Source of the DNA: Rhodanobacter denitrificans
GTDB taxonomy: Bacteria > Pseudomonadota > Gammaproteobacteria > Xanthomonadales > Rhodanobacteraceae
DNA: 64,000 nt
Assembly (NCBI RefSeq): GCF_000230695.2
Contig: NC_020541.1
Span: 248,001 to 312,000 of the forward strand
Direction: 5' to 3'
The notes under the pieces are model-generated. The model was not told the DNA's origin, ran no database searches, and saw only the letters and a program-made list of their open reading frames with translations. The position numbers were made by a program, and so were the translations under genes. Positions 1 to 8,600 of the stretch are shown one piece after another. Position 1 is the first letter of the stretch, and each line of letters opens with the position of its first letter.

Positions 1-84
1 CAGGCGGTGCAAGGAAGACTGCACCATGTTGATGCGCCAGCGGTAGATGCCGAGGTGCGGTGAAAGGGGGCGTGGATTGTGCAC
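1..84 (-). CDS. sdhC: succinate dehydrogenase cytochrome b556 subunit (SdhC), 5' part only
   Basis: The first 28 codons of a minus-strand gene that leaves the window on the left. The start is GTG at 84, placed by a perfect AGGAGG at 93-98 with 8-nt spacing. The reading MHNPRPLSPHLGIYRWR... followed by MVQSSLHRL matches the SdhC N-terminus, which typically reads RPLSPHL.YRW with a SxLHR motif just before the first membrane helix. SdhC anchors succinate dehydrogenase (complex II) to the inner membrane and helps bind heme b and quinone. Being first in transcription order, it presumably heads an sdhCDAB operon to the left. The identification rests on a short but characteristic stretch. Confidence 0.85.
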   Translation of the reverse strand, partial: MHNPRPLSPHLGIYRWRINMVQSSLHRL

Positions 85-423
85 GGCAAAAACCTCCTGA
101 AGCTGTCCGGTCAGCCCGGCAATAACTCCGCCGACGCGGCTGCAGTCGGCGGCCGCTGAGCGTTTCGCACGTGAGTGCGGGATCCGGCGTTTCATCACCC
201 GGCAGCGAGCGGCGCCGCGCGGCCCATTCGTCCTGACACGGGAACGTGCGTGTGAGAATGACGAACTCGACGTACACCGCAGCCACACCCGATCGGCACC
301 GCCCATCGCACGCTCGCGCTGGTTGCTCGATGGTAGCGAGTGCCACCGGCGACGCCCTGACCTCCATCAAGCTCTTTCGTGCGCAACGTGGCGTATGCGC
401 TGCAAACGCGCGATTCGAACCGG
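85..423 (-). promoter_or_regulatory. sdhC upstream region (no gene seen)
   Basis: About 340 bp without a convincing gene between sdhC and the end of the DUF7673-like gene. It contains the sdhC Shine-Dalgarno site (93-98) and an 8-bp GC-rich hairpin with a 9-nt loop (arms 128-135 and 145-152), which would lie in the sdhC mRNA leader if transcription starts upstream of it. Short ORFs here have no start signal or recognisable protein. The sdh promoter is expected in this stretch, but I do not see clear -10/-35 boxes. Confidence 0.4.
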
Positions 424-762
424 CTAACGACGCCATTTGGTGGCAATCGCGGCCAGCTCGTCGCGGATCGTGGGATCCAGCAATTCCGGGCATTCGGATA
501 CGCGCGCAATCAGGCCAAAAACCGTCACGGTGTCGCGAATCACGGTCGGGTCGCACGCCCAGATGTCGGTGGGGTCGTAGGCACCAAAGCTGTCGGCATC
601 CGCCCAGGCGAGCAGAAAGTTGGCGCAGCGGCTGGCCTGGCCCGAGTTGCCGAGTGCCACTTCCGCCAAGTGATGCATGGCGGCAAGTTCCTCCGGCGTG
701 GGTTGGGTCGGGTCGTGTTCGGCGGGCGCGGAGATGATGACGGACAAGTCAGGTATGGCCAT
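424..762 (-). CDS. DUF7673-like small protein
   Basis: A 112-residue protein with no signal peptide or membrane segment. The middle (FLLAWADADSFGAYDPTDIW followed by a DPTVIRDTVTVFGLIAR stretch) resembles, from memory, the DUF7673 family: short proteins with a LLAWxNAxxxGxxDxTDxWxxD core, common on integrative elements and plasmids and of unknown function. Its ATG (760-762) lies inside the 3' end of the upstream minus-strand gene, with a 14-nt overlap, so the two are probably translationally coupled. Family assignment is by motif recall only. The gene supports the idea that 0.4-5.3 kb is a remnant of mobile or accessory DNA. Confidence 0.55.
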   Translation of the reverse strand: MAIPDLSVIISAPAEHDPTQPTPEELAAMHHLAEVALGNSGQASRCANFLLAWADADSFGAYDPTDIWACDPTVIRDTVTVFGLIARVSECPELLDPTIRDELAAIATKWRR

Positions 763-1558
763 GGGTGGTTCCGGGGCGGGGCGGGGTGGCCGGCCGGCGT
801 TCTGCGCTTGCTGATGACAAACCCGCGAAGAGTTGGTGCACGGCGTGCGTTACTGCGGCACAGCCGGAGTCGTGCTCGTGGAACGGCACCTGGCGCACGA
901 GGGCCAGCGCGATTTCGGCCGACTCGACCAGGTACTGGCAGGCGGCCTCGATGGCCCAGGTGCGGGCGCGCTGCATGGCGTCACCGGCGCTGGCGCAACC
1001 TTGCGCCAGCAGCATGACGGTGACGTCCGCGGTGCCGCGAACGATGCTTTCGCTGCGTATCGCCAGATGACCGATACGCCCGGTAAGCAGCCAGAGTTCA
1101 CCGGCCGGTGCCTGGGTGGCCGGATGATGTGCGCGGTCCACGCCGATGGCATCGAGAAAACAGCCAAGGCGTTGATGGAAGCGGGCCGTAATCCTGCGGG
1201 GCGGTTGCCATTGCCAGGTATCGGATCCGTGCGCGACAAGCTCCATCCCGACGGCATGGACGGCTTCGTCCGTGACGGGATCGTCGTCGGCCGCCGCTGC
1301 CGCGTCCGTAGCGGTGGCCACGCAACCGAGCGCGTTGCGCAGTCGTGCGACATCCACGGCAAGACCGGTTGCCGTGGGCAGCCGCATGGCAATGTCCTGG
1401 GTGGACCACGCGATAGCGCGGCTGGTGGCCGGCCCGAACTGGGCACCATCGCTGATGCGCACACAGTGGCCAGTAACCGGATCGATCGACCAGCCGCTCG
1501 GGAGCGGCGTGCTCGGTAGGAGAAGCGGAAGCGACACGGGCACCTTCGCGCATGACAA
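749..1558 (-). CDS. hypothetical protein, 269 aa, upstream partner of DUF7673-like gene
   Basis: I do not recognise this protein. It is soluble-looking, with no signal peptide or transmembrane helix. The N-terminus contains GWSIDPVTGHCVRISDG, a short ordered segment, followed by Ala/Thr-rich and helical stretches and a polar C-terminus. It overlaps the downstream DUF7673-like gene by 14 nt in the same direction, so the two probably form one transcript. It is divergent from the TPR/hydroxylase gene across about 190 bp that must hold both promoters. Codon use is GC-rich like the chromosome. The first ATG of the frame is assumed as start; no strong ribosome-binding site was found to fix it. Confidence 0.5.
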   Translation of the reverse strand: MSCAKVPVSLPLLLPSTPLPSGWSIDPVTGHCVRISDGAQFGPATSRAIAWSTQDIAMRLPTATGLAVDVARLRNALGCVATATDAAAAADDDPVTDEAVHAVGMELVAHGSDTWQWQPPRRITARFHQRLGCFLDAIGVDRAHHPATQAPAGELWLLTGRIGHLAIRSESIVRGTADVTVMLLAQGCASAGDAMQRARTWAIEAACQYLVESAEIALALVRQVPFHEHDSGCAAVTHAVHQLFAGLSSASAERRPATPPRPGTTHGHT

Positions 1559-1744
1559 GCCACTGCACGGTAGCGGGTGGGCGCACCGGCGCCATGACCT
1601 GAATCAGCTTCGGCGCTGGAACGGCCGCCGGGCGTGCAGAGCCAGCCGCTCGGCACGACTGCGATGGCGGGGCTTGTGCCAGGTCATGGAAGAATTTGTA
1701 CAACGTCGCATAGTTGTCCCATGCAGTCGATTGGGCAGGCCGGC

Positions 1745-3067
1745 ATGACAACAACGAGTGGCGCCGAAAGCGATCCCATTTTGCGCGCGCGCGGCGAGGT
1801 GATGGTGCACCGCGCGCAGGCGGCGGAAGCGCTGTACCGCAAGGCGCTCGAAACGCAGCCGGACAACGCGGAAGCGCTGAACTTCGTTGCGATGTGCGAG
1901 CTGGGTCGGGGCGAGTTTGACAGCGCCCGCGAGCACCTCGAAAAGGCCGTGCACATCGACCCGGAGGAAGCCAATTTCCGCAAGAACCTCGGCATCCTGC
2001 AGCTGGCACTGGGCCACGCGCAGGATGCCATCGACACCTTCGATCAAGTGATCGCGATGGATCCGAAGGAGCTCTCGGCGCCGCTGCATCGGGCGGCCGC
2101 GCTGGAACAGCTGGGCAGCACCTACGACGCTACGGCGGCGTACTACCACGCTATCGCTACCGCGCAGGCGGCGTTTAGCTGGCGTAACCGCAACACTACG
2201 CCACCGGTGCTGCAGCCGGTGGTGCGGCACGCCATCGATTACATTCAGCGCAACCAGCAGCAGATTTTCATGGAACTCATGCAACCGGTGCGCGCGCAGT
2301 ACGGAGCCGCAGCACTTGCGCGCGTGGAGCAGGGCCTTGCCATTTACCTCAAGCACGCAGCGGCGCAATACCCCGATCCGCGGCAAAGTTGCGCGTTTTT
2401 CTACATACCGGGCCTGTCCGCCGAACCGATGCTGGATGCCGCGCACATGCCAGGCATGGTGGCGCTGGCGACCGCCGGCGACACCTGGCTGGCCGAGCTG
2501 GATACAGCTGCCGCCGAGCAGTTGGGTGAGCCCTATTTCGGCACGCATGACCTGGCGCTGTTGCGTGAACAGGGCGTGCTCGACGGCGACACCGGCGCGC
2601 GGCTCACCGCGTGGTTCCTTTATCGTAATGGCGACCGGGAGCCGGCCGCGCGGCAACATTTGCCACGCTCGTTGGCGGCGGTGGAATCGCTGCCGCAACG
2701 CGTGCAGGTGGAGAACCTCGGCCCCAACGTGTATTTCGCCACGCTTGCTCCCGGTACGCATATCTTGCCAAGCCGTGGCATCACCAACGCCCGGGTCAAC
2801 ATGGAGATTCCTCTGCAAGTGGACGGCCGTTGCGTGCGCAGCGTTGCCGGTCATGAGGAAACCTGGCGCATGGGGGCGTGCGTGGCGTACGACGGCAGCT
2901 TTGCGCATGAATTATGGAACCACGGCCCTGGCCCGTGCACGGCCCTGGTGCTGGACGCCTGGCACCCGGAGCTGAGTGCGGCCGAACGCGCGGCGTTGCC
3001 CCTGCTGTTCGAGGGCATCAGTCAATTTCATATGGCAGCGGGTGTGGAGCCGCCGTTTGGCAATTAG
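1745..3067 (+). CDS. TPR protein with degenerate aspartyl/asparaginyl beta-hydroxylase domain
   Basis: A 440-residue cytosolic protein. Residues about 15-165 contain three TPR-like helical pairs (AEALYRKALETQPDNAEAL, and similar units ending DPEEANF and DPKELSA). The C-terminal 180 residues show the aspartyl/asparaginyl beta-hydroxylase (AspH) fold: TNARV, AYDGSFAHELWNHG and DAWHPELSAAERAALP. The usual first metal-ligand motif PHTGxTN reads PSRGITN, and other 2-oxoglutarate contacts are replaced (see findings), so hydroxylase activity is doubtful. Start chosen at ATG 1745 because upstream codons of the frame overlap the divergent gene's leader and look non-coding. The next gene follows after 35 bp and is probably co-transcribed. 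Confidence 0.75.
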   Translation: MTTTSGAESDPILRARGEVMVHRAQAAEALYRKALETQPDNAEALNFVAMCELGRGEFDSAREHLEKAVHIDPEEANFRKNLGILQLALGHAQDAIDTFDQVIAMDPKELSAPLHRAAALEQLGSTYDATAAYYHAIATAQAAFSWRNRNTTPPVLQPVVRHAIDYIQRNQQQIFMELMQPVRAQYGAAALARVEQGLAIYLKHAAAQYPDPRQSCAFFYIPGLSAEPMLDAAHMPGMVALATAGDTWLAELDTAAAEQLGEPYFGTHDLALLREQGVLDGDTGARLTAWFLYRNGDREPAARQHLPRSLAAVESLPQRVQVENLGPNVYFATLAPGTHILPSRGITNARVNMEIPLQVDGRCVRSVAGHEETWRMGACVAYDGSFAHELWNHGPGPCTALVLDAWHPELSAAERAALPLLFEGISQFHMAAGVEPPFGN

Positions 3068-3102
3068 CGGGCGGCTGCCCAACGCCACGCCACGAAACCA
3101 CC

Positions 3103-3510
3103 ATGAGCGCCAACCAACCTTCGCACGTGAAACTTGATCCGCAACCCCCGTGGGCGCGCTTTCAGGACATCATCGTGCAACTGGATACCGATGCGCTGAT
3201 CGCCGTGGGGATCGAAACCATGGCCGAGCTGACCGGTGCCACCCATGTCAACGCGCGCGCCCGGGCCGTGGATGCCGATGGCAACACGCTGCGCGACGCG
3301 GCCGGTTTGCCTGTCACTACGCAGGTCAGCCATCCCTACGAGACGTCCGACCTCACTGCGAACGGTCTACGTGTGGTCGATTTGCAGCGTGATTGTGTAC
3401 GCGTGGTGCTGGGCGAGCCGACCGTACATTTCTTCATCGGCGCCGATACGGCCGAATGCCGGGCGAGGGCATCGATCCGCATGCGTCTCGCGCGGGCACA
3501 GGATGCGTAA
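3103..3510 (+). CDS. hypothetical protein, 135 aa
   Basis: I do not recognise this protein. It has no signal peptide or membrane helix. The central region (INARARAVDADGNTLRDAAG-like, then a stretch ending VVLGEPTVHFFIGADTAE) suggests a small beta-rich domain. It starts 35 bp after the TPR/hydroxylase-fold gene on the same strand, so the two are likely one operon and may work together. ATG 3103 is the only start in a sensible position; the upstream extension of the frame runs antiparallel through the previous gene and is a shadow. Confidence 0.55.
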   Translation: MSANQPSHVKLDPQPPWARFQDIIVQLDTDALIAVGIETMAELTGATHVNARARAVDADGNTLRDAAGLPVTTQVSHPYETSDLTANGLRVVDLQRDCVRVVLGEPTVHFFIGADTAECRARASIRMRLARAQDA

Positions 3511-3606
3511 GGCGGGCAGCTGCAGGCCGCGCCGCGCGTCGAGACGGGATGCATGCGCAACCTCGATCGACCGTGGCGGAAACTTTCGTCATCCCAAGCG
3601 GGCACT

Positions 3607-4155
3607 TCAGTCGGGTGGCCTCATAGAAATGAAAAAGCACACCCACAATGCGAAAATGCAAAAGAGACCAGGCACGATGAGCCACACCTTTCTTGTAACG
3701 AACAGCCGCTGCATTAGCGCAGTGGCTCCAACCAGCTGCAAGAAGAATCCCCATCCTGGCACGCATTGCCAGAAGTTGATTGGCGCGACCAACAACAATG
3801 ATTGACTAGGTTTGGAGGGATCGTAGTGCACCGTCACGCGGTCACCGAACGACAAGTGCGCCAAGTGGTCACGGGGCCACTGGGGATCGGTAGAGCCATT
3901 CAGCGAAGGGCCATGCATCAGATCCAAGTAGCCAATATTGTGGCCCTTATGATCTACGCCTTGAACTTGGTACGCATAGACGAGTTTTGGCCAATAACGA
4001 CCACCAACCTGATTTACTTGTGCCACCTCAACGACTCCGGAAGTGGTTGGCCAGGTCAGACTTGCTGCCGCATGCGTGTATTCGACGTATCCAGCTATTA
4101 GCGCAATAGCTATTGTGCCTAGCCAAAGTAACAACCAAATTCCCAACTTTCGCAT
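3607..4155 (-). CDS. DUF3592-type membrane protein
   Basis: A 182-residue membrane protein. One transmembrane helix near residues 5-25 (LGIWLLLWLGTIAIALIAGY) is followed by an extracytoplasmic domain with the DUF3592 pattern: SGVVEVAQV, KLVYAYQVQG, then GDRVTVHYDPSKPSQSLL. Two hydrophobic segments close the protein. DUF3592 function is unknown. The start was moved to ATG 4155 because AGGGGGG precedes it at good distance and the long upstream extension lacks coding character. The GC content is lower than in the flanking core genes. Divergent from the lipoprotein gene at 4366. Confidence 0.7.
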   Translation of the reverse strand: MRKLGIWLLLWLGTIAIALIAGYVEYTHAAASLTWPTTSGVVEVAQVNQVGGRYWPKLVYAYQVQGVDHKGHNIGYLDLMHGPSLNGSTDPQWPRDHLAHLSFGDRVTVHYDPSKPSQSLLLVAPINFWQCVPGWGFFLQLVGATALMQRLFVTRKVWLIVPGLFCIFALWVCFFISMRPPD

Positions 4156-4365
4156 CCATCCCCCCTGCTTCCGCCATTCTGGCAAAGGCCTCTGGCCATG
4201 AAGTCCATGATCGCATATCAGGTAGGAGCTGATGTGCTGAGTGATATTCTTGGCACCGACGGCGGCGGCGTTCGTCGCTGGCCCGTTGGCATGCGCGCTC
4301 GACCCGAAGCAGGCGTTTTCGCGTCGACAAGTCGCCACATTTCGGCCAAGCAGAGGGAACAGCGG

Positions 4366-4953
4366 ATGCGTTACATCGTCGTAGTCGTCATGGCATGGAT
4401 GTTGAGTGCGTGTGCCTCCGTCGCACCGGCATGTCGCGGGCAGCAATTCGGTGCGATCAAGGTTGAACCAGTCGGCGTAACAGGCAAAGTCTTCGGACTT
4501 CCGCCTGAGATCCCTGAGATCACGCGTGGCATGGCCTTTGAGTCTTCTGGCTTCAGCTGCGGATCCACTGTGGCAGCGGATATCGAACGCCGAGTGGCGT
4601 ACTCGGCTAGGGATTGTTCAAAGGAAGGCTCTGAACCTCTCCCCGAGGCTCCCGCCCCATCGGACAAGTTCGCTGCGAGTTTCACTCGTACGGAGAGCGG
4701 TGTCACCCATATCATCGTGGTACGTTGGGTCAAACTCAGCGAATCCGACGTAGCTAGGCTGGTGTGCGCGGGTAACGCCGTGTGGACCGCAAAATCTAAA
4801 TTTCGAGAGTATGTGGTGCCGCCGCACTCCGTATCTTACGTACGGCTACGCGATCAACAAAGCTACAAGGATCAGGGAGGCGCCACCGAAATGGGCCCAG
4901 AGGCTAAAGAATTGATCCGGGCTCTTGAGCACGTGGCCCCCGCGAACCGCTGA
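4366..4953 (+). CDS. hypothetical lipoprotein
   Basis: A 195-residue protein beginning MRYIVVVVMAWMLSAC, a lipoprotein signal peptide whose lipobox (L-S-A-C) makes Cys16 the lipidated residue after signal peptidase II. The mature part has no domain I recognise; it contains four cysteines after the lipobox (AC, SC, DC and VC contexts) that could form disulfides in the periplasm. ATG 4366 is preceded by AGAGGGAAC, a plausible ribosome-binding site. The ORF extends further upstream but without coding character. It sits alone between the divergent DUF3592 gene and a non-coding stretch. Confidence 0.65.
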   Translation: MRYIVVVVMAWMLSACASVAPACRGQQFGAIKVEPVGVTGKVFGLPPEIPEITRGMAFESSGFSCGSTVAADIERRVAYSARDCSKEGSEPLPEAPAPSDKFAASFTRTESGVTHIIVVRWVKLSESDVARLVCAGNAVWTAKSKFREYVVPPHSVSYVRLRDQQSYKDQGGATEMGPEAKELIRALEHVAPANR

Positions 4954-5056
4954 ATCACTATGCCGCTCTTATCGCAGTGATTGGCATTCACCTGTTTTGA
5001 TCAAAATGCTTGCATTCGGTGAATTTGTCTCCGATTTCTAATGTCGGCTTCCGCCG

Positions 5057-5299
5057 ATGGTTGCCCTTGCAGTGCTGGTGATGGCCGGGCAAGCTGCTAC
5101 GGGCATAGGTCGACCCGAAGCGGACCTTGCGAACAGAACGGCGGAATGACTTGATGGAGCGGAAGCCGTGGATGAAGAAACATCGACTTTAGAAGCGGTG
5201 TTCCTAGGTAAAGTGCGGGCGGCGCTCGACAACTTGTTTGAGCGCACACGAGCCAAGGACGAGTTGACACCTGCCGCCGACGCGAAGCAGCTAAAGTAA
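5057..5299 (+). pseudogene. possible decayed small ORF with in-frame TGA
   Basis: From ATG 5057 an 81-codon frame reads a signal-peptide-like MVALAVLVMAGQAATG, then about 14 residues, an in-frame TGA at 5147-5149, and continues in the same frame with 49 residues of protein-like, charged helix (EAVFLGKVRAALDNLFERTR) to TAA 5297-5299. The part after the stop looks coding, so this may be a gene inactivated by a nonsense mutation, or two unrelated stretches. No ribosome-binding site is obvious. I cannot name it. It lies between the lipoprotein gene and the tRNA. Confidence 0.3.
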
Positions 5300-5358
5300 C
5301 TCCGGACTCTAAACCGTCCCGCTACTCAAAGCGGGGGGCGTCGTGCTTTCAACGAGAT

Positions 5359-5387
5359 CATAAAGTGGCCAAAGTGGCCACTTTATG
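5359..5387 (-). terminator. hairpin downstream of the tRNA gene
   Basis: A perfect 12-bp inverted repeat (CATAAAGTGGCC at 5359-5370 and its complement at 5376-5387) with a 5-nt loop, 35 nt past the tRNA 3' end in the direction of tRNA transcription. There is no clean U-tract, so the termination role is inferred from position. A second, smaller GC stem (CCCGCT / AGCGGG, 5318-5335) follows. Confidence 0.45.
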
Positions 5388-5422
5388 GTTTCTCGCACAA
5401 AGCCTGGGCTTGCGCAAATTCG

Positions 5423-5498
5423 TGGTGGGCCCACCAGGACTCGAACCTGGAACCAAAGGATTATGAGTCCTCTGCTCTAACCATTGAGCTATAGGCCC
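5423..5498 (-). tRNA. tRNA with CAU anticodon, probably tRNA-Ile2 (lysidine type)
   Basis: A complete 76-nt cloverleaf on the minus strand including encoded CCA: acceptor GGGCCTA/TGGGCCC, D-arm GCTC...GAGC, anticodon stem GAGGA/TCCTT with loop CTCATAA, T-arm CCAGG-TTCGAGT-CCTGG. The anticodon is CAT. The body (GGTTAGAGCA, then GACTCATAATC, then TTGGT) resembles bacterial tRNA-Ile2, whose C34 is converted to lysidine by TilS to read AUA. Elongator tRNA-Met is the alternative. It lies 193 bp downstream of the autotransporter stop on the same strand. Confidence 0.9.
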
Positions 5499-5691
5499 AT
5501 GCAAGGGCGGCAGTTTACCGTAGGTGCGGATGGCGTAGCGGCGATTGGGCGGCGCCGGAGGAGGCGCGGGGCGGACTGCATGCCGGTCGGCGGTGAGTTT
5601 CGAGTCGGCCGCCGGACCTCGCCCGGACGATCAGGATCGGCGCGTACCGTGTGGACGGCGGCAACGACGTTCGTCGCTGCCGCCGTGCCGG

Positions 5692-8600
5692 TCACGGTGG
5701 CAGCGTCTTCTGTACGCTGAGCAGGATGCTCTGGTTGTCGCGGCTCGTGTTGTCCAGCTGGTTCTGGTATTCCGCGCGCAGCGACCAGCCCTTGAGCGTC
5801 TGCAGCGCGATGCCTGCGCCGAGCAAGGTGTGGTTGCGGGATTGGCGGGCCAGCGTGGCCTGGTACAGCGGACCGGACGGCAGGTCCGCATAGCGCATCG
5901 CCGCCTGGCTGGAGCCTTGCAAGTCGTGGCCGAACTCCGCGCGCAGCTGCGGCGCCCATACGCCGTAGTCGCGCTGGACCGTCCATCGCGCCAGCAGGCC
6001 CACGGTGGCGGTGCTGGTCTTGACGGTCTGGTCCCGGTAGCTCAGTGCGAACACGGCGTCGCCGGTTTCGGTGTAGCCGTCGAGCGTCGCGCGGGCGATG
6101 TCCAGCCTGCCGTAGGGCGTGAGCAGCATGTCGTCCGCCTGGTGCCGGTAGCCCACCGAGAACGAGGCGAACCACTGCTTGCCGTCGCGGCTGCCGCGCA
6201 CCGTGTTGCCGTTGTCGGTGACGAAGCGGCGCGCGTCGAACTGCAGCCACTGGTAGCCGACCAGCGCGTCCATGTAGGCCGATTCACCGGGCCGGTAACT
6301 GCCGTAGGCGGCGACGTTGTAGCTGTCCACGGTGCTGCGGCTGCCATGCTGGCCGATGTCGGAAGCATCGTGGCCGTAGCCGACGCCCAGGCCCAGCGCG
6401 AGCGACTGGGTCAGCTGCTTGTCCGCGCCCAGGCTGAGGCCCGAGGTGGTGAAGTCGACGCCGTTGTAGCTGGCGCCGGGCTTCAGCTTGCCGAAGTTCA
6501 TCGCGCCACCGGCCCAGAAGGCAAGGCCGTCCGGCGCGCCGCTACTGGAGGCTGCAGGAACGGTTGCCGGGGCGTCTGCGGGCGCCAGGAAGGGATCGCC
6601 GCCGCCGCCCATCACCTGCTGCTGCAGGCCGGCTAGCGTGTCGCTGCGCCGCTGGCTGCTGGCGGAACTCATGGTGATGCCGTTGCTGAAGCCGGCGCGG
6701 CTGCCGCTGTCGTGCAGGCTTTCCAGGCGGCGCTGGAAGTTGCCGATCTGGCCCATCGCCATGCGGCGTGCCGCCTCGGCCTGGGCTTCCAGCACGCCCA
6801 GCACTTCGGCGTTCTTCGACGGATCGCCGCGCAGCATGACGGTAACGTCGACCGTGCCCGGTGCGGAGGTAGCGAACGCGTTGCTCAGCGTATAGGCGAT
6901 CTGCGCCACGCCATCGAAGCTGGCGGCGGAGGTGAACGCCAGCGCGTAGCCACCGCCGCCGGTGGATACGATGGTGGCCGAACCGGCGTTCGCCGGCGAA
7001 ATGGACACCACATTCGCAGCCGTGAACGGACCGCCGTGCGCTTGCGCGACAAGGTCGACCTGTACCGTGGTGCCGGCGTTCGCCGTTGCCGTCAGCGCGG
7101 CTGCCACCGGACGCGGGTTGACCGTCACCGTGACGTGGGCCGGTGGCGAGGTGCCGAAGACGTTGCTCAGCGTGTAGTCGAAGCCGAACGTGCCCGAGGC
7201 GTTCGCGGCGGCGGTGTAGACGATGTCGGTGCCCTGTGTCGTCGCCGTACCCGAGGCTGGCGTGTTCACCACCGCAGCGGCGGTGAATGGACCGTTGCTT
7301 GCACCCGTGGCCGCATGGATCGTGACCGACGCGCCGGCCAGTACTGAGACGCTCTGCGCCGCCGCGACCGGCACGGCCAGCGGCGTCACCGAGACGCTGA
7401 CCGTGGCCGGCGACGAAATCCCGCCAGGGCCAGTCGCGGTGTAGGTGAAGCTGTCGCTGCCGAAGAAGCTGGCCGACGGCGTGTACACCACATGCAGGCC
7501 GCTGACCGCCGCCGTGCCGTGCGCAGGCGCCTGCGCCACCGCGATGCTGGTGATCGGGCCGGCGTCATTGGCCGTGACCGCGATGGTGACCGGCGAGTTG
7601 GCCGGTGTCGTGGCGGTGTCGTTCACCGTGACCGGCACGGGCTGGTCGATGCCCAGCGAGTAGGCCTGGCTGCCGGTGAAGCCGAAGCCGTCGGTTGCGC
7701 TGACGGTGAAGTTGTAGTTGCCGGCCGTGGTCGGCGTGCCGGACACCGTGCCGGCGCTGCTCAAGGCGATGCCCGGCGGCAGCGCGCCGGAGGCGAGGCT
7801 GTAGGTATAGCTGCCGTTGCCGCCGCTCGCGCCCAGCGCCTGACTGTAGGCGACGTTGGCCTGGCCGTTCGGCAACGTGGCCGGGGTGATGGTGATGGTC
7901 GGTGCGGCCACGGTGAACGTGTAGGCCTGGCTGCCGCTGAAGCCGAGGCCATCGGTCGCGGTGACGGTGAAACTGTAGTTGCCCACCGTGGTCGGCGTGC
8001 CGGACACCGTGCCCGAGCTGCTCAAGGCGATGCCGGGCGGCAGTGCGCCAGAGGCGAGGCTGTAGGTGTAGCTGCCGCTGCCGCCGCTGGCGCTCAACGC
8101 CTGGCTGTAGGCGACGCCGCCGCCGCCCGCCGGCAGCGTCGCCGGCGTGATCGCGATGGTCGGCGCGGCCACGGTGAGCGTGTAGATCCGGCTGCCCGAG
8201 AACGGTGCGCTGGTGCCAGTGCTGCTGTCAGTGGCCCTGAGCGTGAAGTTGAAGCTGCCCGCTGCCGTCGGCGTGCCGGACAACGTGCCTGTGGACGACA
8301 GTGCCAGACCCGACGGCAACGTGCCGGCGACGACGGAATAGGTATACGGTGCCGTGCCGCCGCTGGCGGTGAAGGCATGAGTGTAGGGGGTTTCCGCTGT
8401 GGCGTTGGCCAGCGCGCCTGGGTCGAGCACCACCGTGCCCGCGCCGACCGTGACGCTGTAGGCCTGGCTGCCGGTGAAGCCACTGCCGTCCGTTGCGGTG
8501 ATGGTGAAGTTATAGGTTCCCGCAGCTGTGGGCGTGCCGCTCATGACGCCGGAGTTGACGTCCAGCGACAGGCCTATCGGCAGTGCGCCGGAGCTCACAT

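Noticed and set aside
390..430. GATTCGAACCGGC resembling a tRNA T-arm
   Set aside because: No acceptor, D- or anticodon arms can be built around it.
5038..5256. 72-residue minus-strand ORF
   Set aside because: Ser/Ala-rich frame antiparallel to the decayed plus ORF; no start signal.
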